Source of the DNA: Gelatoporia subvermispora B
Lineage: Eukaryota; Basidiomycota; Agaricomycetes; Polyporales; Gelatoporiaceae
DNA: 64,000 nt
Direction of reading: 5' to 3'
Assembly: GCA_000320605.2 (NCBI GenBank)
Contig: KB445812.1
Coordinates: 310,001-374,000 of the forward strand
In this document: positions 21,001-34,100 of the stretch, one piece after another
Layout of the letters: each line of letters begins with the position of its first letter
Numbering within the stretch: the stretch's first letter is position 1
Made by a program: the position numbers and the translations under genes
The notes under the pieces: model-generated
What the model was told of the DNA's origin: nothing
What the model saw: only the letters and a program-made list of their open reading frames with translations
Database searches by the model: none

Positions 21001-24000
21001 ACCGCTGTGAGCAGATGAACGCCCGTCGCCAGGGTTTGCTGACCATCGGCATTGAAGATAACGTCAAACCCGGTAGACCTAGACTTCCGAAGCCATTTCT
21101 TCGCGATTGCCAAGCACTCGTCGACAGCGTAGTTCAGAGCAATGCTATTCTCGTCGACGTTCAGCTCTGAGGTGAGATATTGAGCTTCGGACTTTGTCGC
21201 GACGGTGCAGAACACCCGCGCGCCCGCACGACGACAGAGCTGGAGCGCTCCGAAACCAGCACCTGAATATCACGTAAATACTCCTACAAGAGAGCTTGGG
21301 CTTGAACTGGGTACTCACGGGAGCAAGCGGCATGGATGAGCACGACAGAATCCTTTGACAACTTCCCATGAATACCAATCCAGGCGGAGGTAATAGCCAA
21401 CGGCAGTGCAGCGATGTCATAGACGTTATCATCGGCCTTGAGCTGCACAACATTATCCTGACCGATAACAATCTTGTCTGAGAAAGGACGGGATGCAGTC
21501 ACCACAACCTGTACGACAACTTAGTGAAGTGGGCGGCGCTAGGATAAGTATCTGCATACCTTCGCCCCGATGGACACAGTGTTGACGCTGGTACCGACGG
21601 TAACGATATGGCCGACAAAGGTCGCAGGTCTTGAACCAGTGACATCATCGAGACCAATAGCTTCCACCAGAATCTCCACGTCAGTCGCTCCGAGAGCAGG
21701 AGGGAATGACGCAGACAGCGCCACCTGTCCCGAAGTTGTGCGAGCGACAAGAGCAGGAATTTCGTACTCCTTCAGCTCGAGGCCGGTTTCAACCAGCCTG
21801 CGAACGTATATATCGCCGTTCTTGCTGATCTTCAAGTGTTGCTCCACGAGGTGACCCTGGCGGCGAAGGGCGTGTACCCAGCTTTCACGCTCCTTGGGCG
21901 CGAGAGAGTGGTCCTCAAAGAGAATGGATCGGACAACATAATCGGGAGATTCGGCTGCAATACAGCCAGCGACACCAAGGGCACCGATGCCAGCCGCATC
22001 GTCGTTGCCGGCGACCCAAAGCTCCACATCACCTGAGAGACCCTTGACGAGGTCCACCAGCTGACCTTCGTTGCCATGCTCCATATGGAAGACGATAACT
22101 TGCTTGTCGGACTCTACATCCACACTGGAGGATCCGAGGCTCCGAGCAACGATGACAGTTTCCCGCGTCGAAAGAGTCTGAGCCTGTACATCGCCGCTGC
22201 AGAGAGGGCGGATGCGTTTCAAGAGCTCGTCCAGGGAGATGTTAGCGAACGACTCCGCATCAGCATCTGAGTTAGCAACCGCTTCGTCTAAAGACCGTTA
22301 GCAGTCGGCATACTGCGCATGGTACTGGAGACATACCTGAAACCACCAGAGCAAGGACTCCGGAATCAACCAGCAGGTTTGTCAAGTACTCCAACTTCTG
22401 AGGCACCTGCGAGAGCGCAAGCTTGCGCAGAACAATATCGAAGCTGCAAGCAATGCGTGAGAGCTGCTCCAATGTACATCAAAGGGCTGCTCACCTCCTG
22501 AGGGGTACCTCGGGGCCGTCGACAAATCGCACAACGTCCGCGATGCAGGAGCGCGCATGCTGATAGCTCATAGCGCCAGTCTTTGCATCCGCCTTCTCCG
22601 CGGTCTCACCAGCGCAGAAGTACTCCACGGACAAGTGCGTCTCGGCGAGAGCCTTGGTGATGACGGAGTCGGCAGCCTCGGCAAGAACGGATCCTTCGTC
22701 GAGGTCGATGGCACGCACGACGTGGCGGCCGCTAGTGCGAGCCTTGGCGAGAATCTCCTCGATCACAACAGCGAGGTATTCGCTGGAAGAAGCCGACTTG
22801 GAGACTGCAGGGAGCGTGTAGTCGCCAATGCTGAAAGTCTTCGGCTGCCAAACGGTGGTGAGGCGTTCCTGCACACTGCTGTCGTCGATGACAACAGGCT
22901 CTGCTTCGGGGGCAAGCGCGATCTCGAACCCTTCGATAGTGAACAGGACGCGGCCCTGAGCATTGCAGATGATGTAGTCAGCGACGAAAGGACCCTTGGG
23001 GCCCCAGATGCGGGTCTGGTAGTACGTCCAGATGGGGCCAGCGCGTAACTCTGCGTTCAGCGAAGGAGCATCACGACTATCCCAGCGCTTGAGTGCGTCC
23101 ATCTTGACGGGCAGGAACGTGCCGTTGAAGTCGAAGGTCTTGGTGATGATGCTAATGAACATGGCGAGACCGCATTGGGTGATGCTATCAAGGACACCGG
23201 GGTGGATGACCCATCCGTCGTCGAAGACGTCTGGAGTGCCTGCTGGAATCTCGAGACGCGTGAGATAGGCTTTGTCTCCCCATGACTCCTCGTCAACAAC
23301 CTCGAAGACTTCCTTGAGGTAGTCCCGGAAGTGCTCCTTGTACCCATATGCTGAGGGAATTGCGTCGTAGAATTCGTCGCCAGTGATCGAACCGACAGCA
23401 CGAGAGAGTGCCTCGTTGACATCGAAAGTCTTCGGACGGGCCTCATCGAACGCGGGATTCTCCTTGTAGAAAGTGCCACTGGCATAGCACGTGTCCAGGA
23501 CGACGTCGCCATTGACGAATGTATTGGACGTCGAAGCGCGGAACTCGAACCGGTTGCCGCTGATAATACAGCCAGCATGCGTGGGGTCGGCAGCGTGAGC
23601 TGCAAGGACGAGCGGCTTGTGTACCGCGAAGTCCTTGACGACCATCGCACCATTCTCGAGGATCGCCTCAATATATCTTGATTACAGGTCAGCAAAGTCA
23701 CAAATCTAATCGATAAGAATACTCACCCAGATCCAGGGTAGAGAACGGCGTCCATGACCACGTGACCGGTAAGCGACGGATGCGTGTCGACACTCAGGCG
23801 GAAGTGAGCAGGCGCCACTGGGCGCGACTTCTCCTTGAGGCGAAGAGAGCGGCCCTCGGCCGACTCTGACCAGCACGAAGTCTTGTTGTACGGGTAGGCA
23901 GGAAGCTTGACCTTCTCGAAAGTGGTCTGGCCGTCCGGGGTTGCGAAGAAGCGGGAGAAGTCGACGCGCTTGAAGCCTCCAGAGAGCAGGTTGCCGATAC

Positions 24001-26915
24001 CCTCAAGGAACTGGTAGTGCTCGCCGGTGTTCTGGGCAGGCACTTTCGGGTTGGGGCGCTTGACGAGGCTGACGGGGGTGCCACCGATCTCCTCGACGTA
24101 GGACTTGAGTACGGGGTGAGGAGCAACCTCAAGGAAGAGAATGTCGTCGACATCCTTAACGATTTTGTTGACGGCAGTACCGAATAGGACGGGCTTCCTG
24201 ATGTTGTCCCAGCAGTAGTCAACGTCGAGTTCGCGCTCGAGCCACTTGCCGTCGACGGTAGACATGACGCGGGCGGTGGGCTTGCGGTCGGTCTTCTTGA
24301 TCGCGCTCTGCATGAGCTCTCGGAAGACGCTCTCCTGGGGCTCCATAAGGGGTGTGTGGAAAGCACAAGTCACACGGAGCTTGGCGGCGAAGACCTTGTC
24401 AGCGGGATCGGCCGCGAGCTCGACCATGGCGTCGACGAGCTCAGTCTTGCCTGCGAGGGTAACGGCCTTCGGAGAGTTGATACCCGCCACCCAAAGACCG
24501 TCCTTGACGCCGGCCTTCTCGAGGACCTTCTTGATCAGGAGCTTCGCCTTCTGCACGCCAACGCCAAGGGCAACCATAGAACCGTTACCCTCAGCCTTGG
24601 TCATCGCAGCGGCACGAGCGACAGCAATACCGACGGCGGTCTCACGGTCGTAATGACCCGAAGCGTAACCCATAGCGATCTCACCGATACTAGATAGTGA
24701 ATGTCAGCGTCAACATAAGCTGCAAACTCAATTTAGGAAGTAAACTCACCTGTGGCCAACGACATACTCGTATTCAATGCCGAGGCTCTTGATAAGGTCG
24801 ACGAGCGCAGTCTGGAAGAAGACGAGGGACATGACGACATCCTTGACGGCCCAGACACCGTTCGCAGCGAGGGTCGCCTCTGTGCCGGGGATGAAGAGAC
24901 CGCTGCGCTTGACGAAAGACTCCTGACCGTACTTCTTGACAAGCACGTCGTCATTCGCCTGAATGGCAGCCAGGAAGGCCGGGTAAGCCTCCGAGAGCTG
25001 ACGACCCATGAATATGTGCTGGGGTCCCTGGCCGGCGAAGACCAAGCAGAGTTTGGGATTCGCGTTGCTGCTGACGAGCGCCGGCTTGGAGAACTTGATC
25101 TCCGGGGAGAGCGAGGAGCCAATGGCAAAGGAGCGGTAGGGGTACGCACGCGCCTGACGCGCCAGCTCGCGGGAGAGCGAACGGAGCGTCTTTGGGGTGT
25201 TGACGCCCTGGAAGGCCTGGCTGAGGGTCTCCTGCCAGCGGACGATGGACGCCTCCGTGAGGGTACCAACGGAAAAGAGGTAGATGGGCTTCGCAACAGT
25301 CGTTTCCGTCTCGGGGGCCGGCAGCGCGAGCTGGCCAGCGGACTCGAACGTCTCGAGGACAACGTGTGCATTGGCGCCGCCGACACCATAGGACGAGACG
25401 GACGTCACCCACTTACCGTCCTTGCCAGCCATCTCCGCTGTCAGTTTCTCGAGCTGCAAGTAATGGTATGAGCGTATGATCATGCCTCAATAGAGAAGGC
25501 ACTAACCTCAGTCTGGACGCGCATCTTGCCCTTGACAAAGTCGATCTTCGGGTTCGGGTTGTTGAAGCGGTAGTTCGGGATGATCTCCTTGTTATGAAGC
25601 ATCAAAGACACCTTGATCAGACTCGCAAGGAAGCTGCATCCCTCGGAGTGACCGATGTTGCCCTTGACACTACCAACGCGGAGCGTCTTCTTCTGGTCAC
25701 GGCCCTGCGAGAAGATCTTGCCTGCACCGTTAACCTCAATGGGGTCGCCGACAAGGGTACCAGTGGCGTGAAGCTCAACGAAGAAGGCCTCGGCAGGGTC
25801 CCTCCTCGCATGCCTGTAAGCTGTCTTGATCGTTTCACCCTGACGGTCAGCCTCCGGCATGGTCAGACTCTTGCCCTTGCCGTTAGCATTGATCGCGGAG
25901 CCCTTGATGACGGAGTAGATAGTGTCGCCATCACGGATGGCATCGTCGAGCTTCTTGATGAGGACAGCCGCAAAACCCTCGGCGCGAGCGTAACCGTCGG
26001 CCGCGGCGTCGAAACTCTTGCAGGAACCGGTGGGCGAAAGAACACCAAGCTTGGAGAAAGACACCGTGTGCTCTGGGTTGATCATCGTGCTCGCGCCTAC
26101 ACATCATCAGCGCTTCCGGATTCGGGACCGCGCTAAACGATCAACTCACCAATGACGAGCGCCTGGTCGATTTCACCGAGACGGATAGCGGACAGCGCCA
26201 AGTGCATGGCAGTGCCAGACGAGGAACAGGCTGTCGCGACAACCGGTCAGCGACCTACATCAGAGCAAAGCACGACATATTGTGCTTACCGGTATCAAGT
26301 GTCAGCGACGGGCCCTTGAGATCAAACGTGAACGACACCCTGTTGGCACGGATAGCAATACACTTTCCGACACCATTGTGACTGTCAATCTCGTAGCGAT
26401 CGTCGTCGAGTTCATCCGTAGAGACCAACAGCTGGGCGAAGTAGACACCAGTGTTGGATCCGCGGTAGTCGATACCAGAGTCATGCAGGGCCTAGAACGC
26501 GACAGAATCCATCAACCTCTGATGCAATATCACAATATCTCACACGCGCTCACCATGTGGGAAACCTCGAGAGTATGGCGCAAAGACGGATCCAAGTGCT
26601 GGGCCTCCTTCATGCTAATACCGAACTCGAGAGGATCGAACAAGTCGATTCCCTCGATAAATCCGCCCTTGGAGGAGCAGTACTTTCCGGGCTCGTCCTT
26701 GCGGCCTGTCCAACCAAATGCATCAGCGTGTTGTCTAGCCATCACAACTTGAGGAACTTACCCATCCATTCGTCGTGGTTCCAGCGGTCCTTGGGCGGCT
26801 CCACCATGCCATCACCCTTGTTCCGGAGGAACTCATAGTAAAGCTCCTTAGTCTCAGAACCTCCAGGGAACTTGCAGCCAATGCCGACAATTGCAACGGG
26901 GCATTCAGCGGACAT
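15094..26915 (-). CDS. PKS-NRPS hybrid synthase: KS-AT-DH-(MT)-(ER)-KR-ACP-C-A-T-TE
   Basis: Twenty exons read by hand (start ATG 26915; exon boundaries for example 26762/26705, 26554/26491, 20185/20129, 17424/17371, 15238/15177; stop 15094). Total 10,797 nt, phase consistent, giving 3,598 aa. KS: DTACSSS with Cys171, ELHATGT and KGNIGH. AT: FAGQGP, GHSIGE (Ser628), AFHTPLME (malonyl type). DH: DTHPSLTGH (His931) and HPGVLDSITQ (Asp1112). The following region resembles a C-methyltransferase without its SAM glycine motif, then an ER-like segment with an altered nucleotide loop. KR keeps Lys1986, Ser2009 and Tyr2023. ACP: FGLDSLA (Ser2168). C: HHIIIDE (His2402). A: FTSGSTGKPKG, NMYGPTE, YKTGD; by-eye specificity code D-P-I-H-V-A-M-V-D. 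T: GMNSLM (Ser3269). TE: GYSLGG (Ser3409), Asp3436, His3544. A last exon adds a Gly/Asn/His-rich tail. It should make an amino-acid-capped reduced polyketide, in the cytosol; the product is unknown. Confidence 0.93.
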
Positions 26916-28546
26916 TTTTGCGAGTGATAAGAGTTAAGGTTTGTCGTTGGTGAGGGTGAGGGTGCGAGTGCGAGTTTTGCAACAGCGAATACGATAGATA
27001 AAGTTATTGTGCAGTAGCGGTTAGAGCCTTGAAGATGGAACAACAATAATAAACCAGCGAGGGATTATACAGCAATATACGCGCAGCGATAGGGTGATTG
27101 TGCTTGTGCCAGAGAGATGAGAAACGAGAATCTATGAGGTCGTGTCGTTCAGCGAAAACGCGTCGAGGTGGTCGTGCAGGCTGCCAACTACAAACTGGGT
27201 AGCCGAGGTATGCGGGAAGATGAGTCTGCACAGACCAGCAAGCCTCAGGTAATATACTGGAGCGCGGTGCCGTTTCGCGTGAAACTCCACCTGTCAATAT
27301 CTGCAGAAGTCTCCGCATCAAGTACAGCATGATCTCTAGATCAGTGATCTTCTGATCCTGGCGGACGAGCGAGACGCCAACTTTGCCAAAGGCGCAGGGA
27401 GAGTGGACGATCGTACGCGCCGGTGATGGTCGGCAAGAGTGGCTGATGAGCTCCGAATCGGATTTGGCACGCTAGCCACTTGGGACCATCGCTGCAGCAT
27501 GTCGACGAGGGAACTAGGAGCAGTGCCCCGCCAGGTCCACGGCAACGAGGGACCCGTCCGTCAAAGACGGCGCAACGTGCGTTTGGAGCTGATGCGCGCT
27601 CTGAAGATGTCAGCTGCAGCGCATTTGTATTCGCGTGCGTGCATCTTCGCATCTGCGCATCATATCCGAGGTCGATGGTGTACGCTCTTCCCAAAAATTG
27701 TAGACATTGTAGTACATTGACTTTGGGTCCTCGACCAGACTCTCACAGACACATGTTCCACAAGCTTTTGCTTCAGAAGCTGGAGTGCAGTATCTACAGT
27801 AGGAGACAAGGCGGTCGAGCTAGTGGTTGCCGCCGAGTCGCTGATCCGTGGCGGTACTGAGCGTCAGGTTATGCGTTGCTGGCGATGTAGAAGACGTAGC
27901 GAATGATCCCAGCGGCGCGCACTGATGCGCCACCTCGGACATTATAATTCCCACGACCGCATGCAGAGCTTATCTGCGGCTTACTCGGGTGTTATAAGCA
28001 CTAAATAACTAGCTAAATAATCACTCTTGGGGCTTTCCGAGATCAATATACGAACAAGATAGCGTCCAGACGGCGAAAGATCAAGCAGTTTCTGCCAACG
28101 AACAGTTCAAGTTCTGGAAAATCAGATGAAAGAAACCCTGTGCATGATGAGATGCCGAGGAAGCAAAAAACAAATGTCTCGTTGTCGCAGCTCCACCCAG
28201 GAACTTCCGTGGTCTTGACTGCCAGGTCCCCGCGAAGTCCAATCTTCCCTGAGACCAGTGCCCAGATCATGTCTCATCGGGCTGCATCGCCAGCATAGGA
28301 ACGCGACAGCATCGCGGGAATTTGCTCAGCAGCAATCGCCGTGCCCGCATAGCAATGGAACGCAAGCGATGGAGCGGCGCAGACGCTGCCGAGCCGCGAA
28401 TCCTTCAAAAGGCGGACCCGCGCACTTGCGAAATCCTTTGCAGCTGCAGCGCAGTCTTGCCCCCTGTTTGGTCCACACTCCCTGATCGCTGCCTGGTGCA
28501 GTTGTAACGACAGCCTATTTTACGCCTACTTCGCCCGCTATTTACG
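26916..28546. other. Divergent promoter region between PKS-NRPS and membrane-protein gene
   Basis: 1.6 kb with no convincing gene. Divergent orientation could allow co-regulation of the two flanking genes. On the minus strand, a TATAATCC stretch sits around 27063-27070, about 150 bp upstream of the PKS-NRPS start. The frames at 27341-27860 overlap on both strands and have no domain. Confidence 0.5.
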
Positions 28547-29559
28547 ATGTCAGTCAACTACGCTCAGGTATGACGCTTCCGTACCTCTTCGGAGTTGTAG
28601 CTCACGTCCGGAGCAGGAATCAGGGATCGACTCCGTGGCCGCAGCGGTCATCTTCTGCCTCGCCTATGTCCCGCTCATCATCTTCCACGGCTTCAAGGCC
28701 TTCCAGAACAGAACCTACGTGCTGATTATTCTCACGTTCTTCTGCACTGGTTAGTCGATAACTGATCACGCCAACAACGTCGAGGCACTCACAATCATGT
28801 TTATCAGTGCGGATGATCGCGTTCGCGATGCGCGGCGCGCTCGCCGGGGGAGGTAGTGCTGCGTACAACGAGAATCTGCTCATCGGAGAACAGGTCATCT
28901 ACAGCATCGGATTCTTTGGGCTTCTATACTCGGCATACCAACTCGTTGTTGATCGGTGAGCACTGGTGGCATATACTCAGCAACAGTTCCTAATTCCCGG
29001 ATAGTCAGAAGATGGCCGGTGTCAAGACATCTTACGGTGTTCTCGGACAAGTGACGAGCAACCTCCAACTCATCAGAATCGCCATGTCCGTTGCTGTAGC
29101 TCTCGGCATCGCTGGAGCATGCGACTCGGCATCTGCGTCGGCGTCCAAGATGAACCTAGGGAAACACCTCAGGACCGCGAGCGATGTTATTTTCCTGCTC
29201 CTCACCATTCTTTTAGTCGTTCAGACCGCACTGACCTTCCGGGATGAGAAGCAAAGTAAGTCTTCTCATCATGCAGACTCACACAATGATCGGTGATTGA
29301 CAAATACGACACTTATACAGTGAGTGAGAAGACCAGTCATTACGGCCATAGCATCGGCCAATCGCATGGAATGATCTTCCTATCTGCCATCGCGCTCCTT
29401 CTGCTCGTCAAGATGCTCTTCATGACCGCGACTGTCGGAAAATCAGCGCAAAACAACGAGGCTTTGTTCTACCCATTCTCCGCCACTACGGAATTAATTG
29501 CGGTCATGCTCTTCGCGGCGCCTGGGCTTATTCCCTCTCAGTCGGAGCTTCCGAGCTAA
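28547..29559 (+). CDS. Seven-TM membrane protein, DUF7702-like
   Basis: Five exons: 28547-28567, 28617-28749, 28808-28955, 29005-29255 and 29321-29559; phase closes to 263 aa. Seven hydrophobic segments are visible in order, e.g. IFCLAYVPLIIF, TYVLIILTFFC, GFFGLLYSAYQLVV, LLLTILLVVQTALTF and LLLLVKMLF. The pattern Y-V-P-L-I, then a TYV.I..FC..R turn, EQVIYSIGFFGLLYSAY and a charged loop before TM4, matches a fungal multi-TM family that I recall as DUF7702 (not searched). It has no catalytic motif. The location next to the PKS-NRPS suggests a role in export, resistance or signalling for the pathway, but that is only inferred. The first exon codes for just seven residues. Confidence 0.75.
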
Positions 29560-31140
29560 GCTGAGCGCCGCCGATGGAGCCGGAAACGAGACAGTCACGG
29601 TCGCAGCAGTTGCATGATGGACATGATAGAGGCAGGGTATGTATTCGAGATGCCTCGAACCACAGGCTCCAGGAATTGGTCGAGATGGAACGTCGCCGTT
29701 GCCTGAAGTGAAACGTGGAGACAAAGCAGAGCATCTGTAATTGGAGGGACCATCTAGTCGTAGTAGTGCTGTGTTCTGTCAGGAGAGGCGGTAATCATCG
29801 TGATGGACGGATTGTCTCCACAGGAGGCACTGCAGGTAGTCGCGCTGGACCAAGCCAGAGGCGCGCAAGCGGCAACTTGGTGATGAACATCGATATGCCC
29901 CCGAATACTCCTCGAATAGGTTTGAGCAGAATGAGCCAATAGGATGCAGGAGCGCCTACAGTGCGCGTCCCAATACGGAATGTCTCCGTCATCGATTGTC
30001 ACCAAGTTGCAGGATACCTCCATTCAGGCACGCGCCCGTCGATCCTTCGGCATTAATCAAGTAATACTAGTCTCACCTGCTATCACAAATGAGAACGGTT
30101 TATCATGGTCATTGATGCTGAAATCGGTCAAGGCAGCGTGATCATTGGCCAACTCGCATTGCGCCCTAATCATCAGCGTCCGTCATCTGTTCGAAATCGT
30201 GTACAATCGGGGATAAGTGGCACTGCTCCACGCGATATATCGCACTGAGCGTTGTGCGCCCGCTCTTACTAGGGGAAGTAGCGCCCAGGTAATTGCTGTC
30301 CGGGGTCCGTCGGCAAACGGGGCCGAAGCTGTGCAGATTTCCTAATTTGGTTGCTACGCCTGCGCTTTGCCAGCGCCATGAGTTGCGGTCAGTTGCCGTA
30401 CATCATTGATCACCTCCATTTGCCACATTCTGCTCTTTTGCCAGCCAGATGCCATCAATCACTTCTAGTGCCGACGACCACGCGCGTTACAGATTCGCTC
30501 GTACGGCGACATCAGGGCTTACTGCATGCCGTACACCGCACTTCGCCACATATTGACGGGAGTGCGTAGCAACGTTGGCGCAGCGGTCGGATTCGAGATC
30601 TGAACTCACTTGGGTGCTCTGAAGCTTCTGAAGTGGCGATTGCGGTCACTCGGAAGGCTTTGTAGAAGAAGACCGTGTCTCGAACAATGCGCAGATCACC
30701 TGTGCAACCGTCCTCCTCGAAGGATTCCGCGTTCGCAGAAATGAGCGGACGGCGTAATGTTAAGTGAAGGGCTGTGACGAAAGATGTAGGCACTGCGTTT
30801 CGCATATGATCCCGAGGCGCCGCGCACCGCCCACGACCGTTTCGGCAACTTATAAAACTGATGCACCACTCGCGCGCACGATACCCTAGCGATCAGCTTG
30901 GTCTGAGCTGCTCACCTGCCCTCGACTCTACTACCTACTACACTAAGTTCTTTAATTGCGTCCTTTGGGCGCATCTTACGACTTCGCTTTCAGGCTATCA
31001 AGCCCACGACCGCCCACTCTCTTTGACGTCCCACGTCGCAGGACGACTAAGGATCACGAACTCTCAGCCTTTGGTCGACGACTCTAGCCTAACTCTCGGA
31101 CAGTCCACTTCTAAATTTCGATAATCTTATTATCATCATT
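29560..31140. other. Intergenic / long 5' leader of the exporter fusion gene
   Basis: No supported gene. The 3' part (about 30.86-31.14 kb) is likely the 5' UTR of the following gene. It contains an upstream frame, ATG 30861 to stop 31124 (87 aa, no domain), which could repress translation if included in the transcript. Confidence 0.45.
30851..30857 (+). promoter_or_regulatory. TATA box candidate for the exporter fusion gene
   Basis: TATAAAA lies in a GC-balanced context, 290 bp upstream of ATG 31141. No better TATA element is nearer. The distance would imply a leader of about 250 nt that includes an upstream ORF. Confidence 0.4.
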
Positions 31141-34100
31141 ATGTCTACGTCTCCTCTTACGCCCACTGAAGCCCTTCTCCATGTCGCGAAGTCTCGCCCC
31201 TACTTCCCGGCCATTCGTGCCGGCAACACCCACTGGTCGTACGCTGCGCTCTGGAACAGAATTCGCCAGTTGTCCGGTCACATCGACTACCTCGTAGAGG
31301 CAGGTCTTCCTGTCGGCCTTTACACAAAGTGAGTGAACTTGGCTTAACACAATCTTCAATAAGCTAACAAACATGCAGCCTCGAAGTCGACTATGTTGCG
31401 GGAGCGCACGCTATCTGGCTCGCCGGCCGCACTGTTGTGTTCCTCAATCCCCGCTGGTCAGAAACTGTCGTACAGACGATCTGCAACCGCACCGGACTTC
31501 TGCTGGTCTTGTACGGCTCGGAAGCTCCTCCAGATATGGAAGGAATCCGCGCTGTCTCTACGCACAGCCTGGTTTCTGCTGAGCCTCCCGCCTTCTGCCC
31601 CGCCCCTCTCGCTTCGGAGACGGTGGACATGATCCCTGAGATTGCAAGCATTATTCCTGGTGCAAGCGACACTGAGGTTCCCCGTAGCATCGTGTTTCCC
31701 ATGCGCAAAGCACTTGGTGTCCTTAGCGCTGAGTCCTCGGCATACTTCAAAGCGAGGGACGCCCAGTGGCTTCAGGGAAGTTCGGTAAGTTTTTATCGTG
31801 ATTAGTGTCTCAGTGGATGGTGACGAACATTTGTGCAGACCTCAATCAGGCCGCTCTTCGAAATCCGGCGCTTCATGTTCAATCAGAGCACTCTGCACCT
31901 CGACGCATCTCCTTCTGTTCCTGAGCAGTGCGCTGCGCTCTTTCTCGAGCTCGAGTCTTCGCGTCACGGCCAGCCTCTCCGCGTCTACTTCACCATCAAC
32001 GTCTTCCGCGCCTTCTGCGGCTACGTGCACTCCCAGGTCAGCTCGCTTCCCAGCTGGATCAGGGTGTACTGGGTCATCCTCGAGGGTGAGGGCATCAGCA
32101 CTCAGGATATTGCGAATGCAAGGGGTCTGTTCCCCCAGGCTACTGTTGTCTGCGACTATGCTGTAAGGAGTATACTCATCACAGTATGTTTGCACGAGAC
32201 TCACCCGGAAATCCAGCGTTCTGAGTTTGGTTTTGCCGGCGCCGTCCAGTGCGTCATCCGCCCAGAGGAACCCGTTCTCCCGGCTGCGATCAGCTACACA
32301 CCCTCCAATGCATGCCAAGACCTTGTCCTGCTCGACAACTCGCACCGCGTCATGCCAATTGAGGATGGCGCATCCGGCGTCATCGGTATTGTAACTTCCG
32401 ACAGTGGCGCATACTACCTCGACGAGCCACAGCCCTCAGCCTACACCTTCCGTGCCCTGAGCGCCGAACATGTCCTCATTTACACTGACGACCTCGGCAG
32501 GATGACTTCCGAGGGCCGCATCATGCTCACCGGTCGGATGTCCCGCAAGGTCGTCTCCAATGACATGGAGGTCGATCTCGACTCCATCGAGAACATGCTC
32601 TCGGGCATTTTCTGCTCGCCCTTCTCGTCCGTCACCGACTTCAAGCTCGTTAAGGCGCCGAACGCGGACCGCATCGTCCTCTTTTACACGGGCGCCAACG
32701 CGGACCTCGAGGTGCTCAAGGACGCGCGGGACGAGCTGCGCCAGCAGGACGGCGATAGCCTCGCGCTGTCCATTTCCACCGCGCGCCACCTCGAGCGGCT
32801 TCCCTTAACAGAGTCCGACCACATCGACGTGATCAAGCTGGAGACGTGGGTGGACGAGGAGTTGAAAAAGCGCCGCGCCTCCCGTGCCGCACGCGCGTCC
32901 CTCCGCCCCCTTGCAAAAGCCCCGCCCCTTCCAGTGCCCGCCATCGAGCCCGCTGCTCCCGCCACCAGCGCCCGCGCGAAGAAGGTTGCAGAGGAGATTG
33001 CCGCGGAGGTCGCGAAGCTGTGCAACCTCGACGAGCCTATCCCGATCGATGCCTCGCTCACCATGGCCGGACTCAACTCGATTACAGCCACCCAGCTGTT
33101 CTTTTGGATGCAGGGTAAGTACGACTACGAAGACGAGCTTACGAAGCTGCTCGACGAGAAGCTCACGGCGGAGATGCTCGCGAAGGACATTTTCGGTAAG
33201 CGCAATGCGTGACTCTAACAATTTAGACCACTTCTGACCTCAGCTATCCAGGTGAGACCAACCGATACAATGTCTCTGCCGAGCAGCAGCTCGCTACATA
33301 CGCTTCACCCGCCGCCGCAGAGTTCTCGCAGAACCTGATGGAGGTCGAGGAGGCTCCTCGCCCTGTGACTATCCTAATCACTGCGCCCGAGACAAAGCCG
33401 GTCGACCCGTCGTCCAATGTCTGGACCGTGAACCCCAATCCCATCTCTTCGCTCTTCCTGTCATGGATGACGAACCTTATCTGGCTCGGGTTCAAGCGCC
33501 CTCTCCAGGCCAAGGTACGTGTATCACGCTTTTGTTTGAATTGTCTCTGACGGACCAATGTAGGACTTGTACAACATGCCCCCGAGGGATACTGCAGAGA
33601 CCGTGCAGCACTGGACCGACAAGTACTGGGTCGACTTCGATGCCTACAACTCTGGTCGGACGGAGGAACTGCCCCGTCTTTTCCGTTCCATCTTTAGTTC
33701 GGCCCGTCGCTTCCTGTACGTATCTTGTTCTCGCTATGCACTATGTGGTCACTCACCGAGTAGCCAATGAACTAGCATCATTTCCGGTCTGCTGTGGTTC
33801 CTTTCCATCGCTGCGGGTGTCTTCACTCCATTGTTCATCCAACAGATTATCATCGTCGCCGGTGCCGGACCTGAGCCCAAGGGGAATCCCGAGGCGATAC
33901 AACAGTTCCAGGATGGCGTCAAGGCGATCACTGGGGGTATCCCTCTATTTGTCGATAGCATCTTCGCTAACGCCGGCATCCTCTTCGGAATGAAGATCCT
34001 CTTCACCCTGACTGGTCGGGCGTCTGACCAGATGGTCAAACGTCTCGCTCTGAACGTTCGTACCACGCTCTCTGCGGCCATTTACCAGAAGTCGCTTCGT

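Noticed and set aside
33196..33337. Two separate genes (stop at 33212; transporter start at 33338)
   Set aside because: Possible, but it would leave only 125 bp for a terminator and promoter. It would also ignore a consensus, phase-preserving 56-bp intron and 28 upstream codons with coding-type third-base bias. Kept as the stated alternative.
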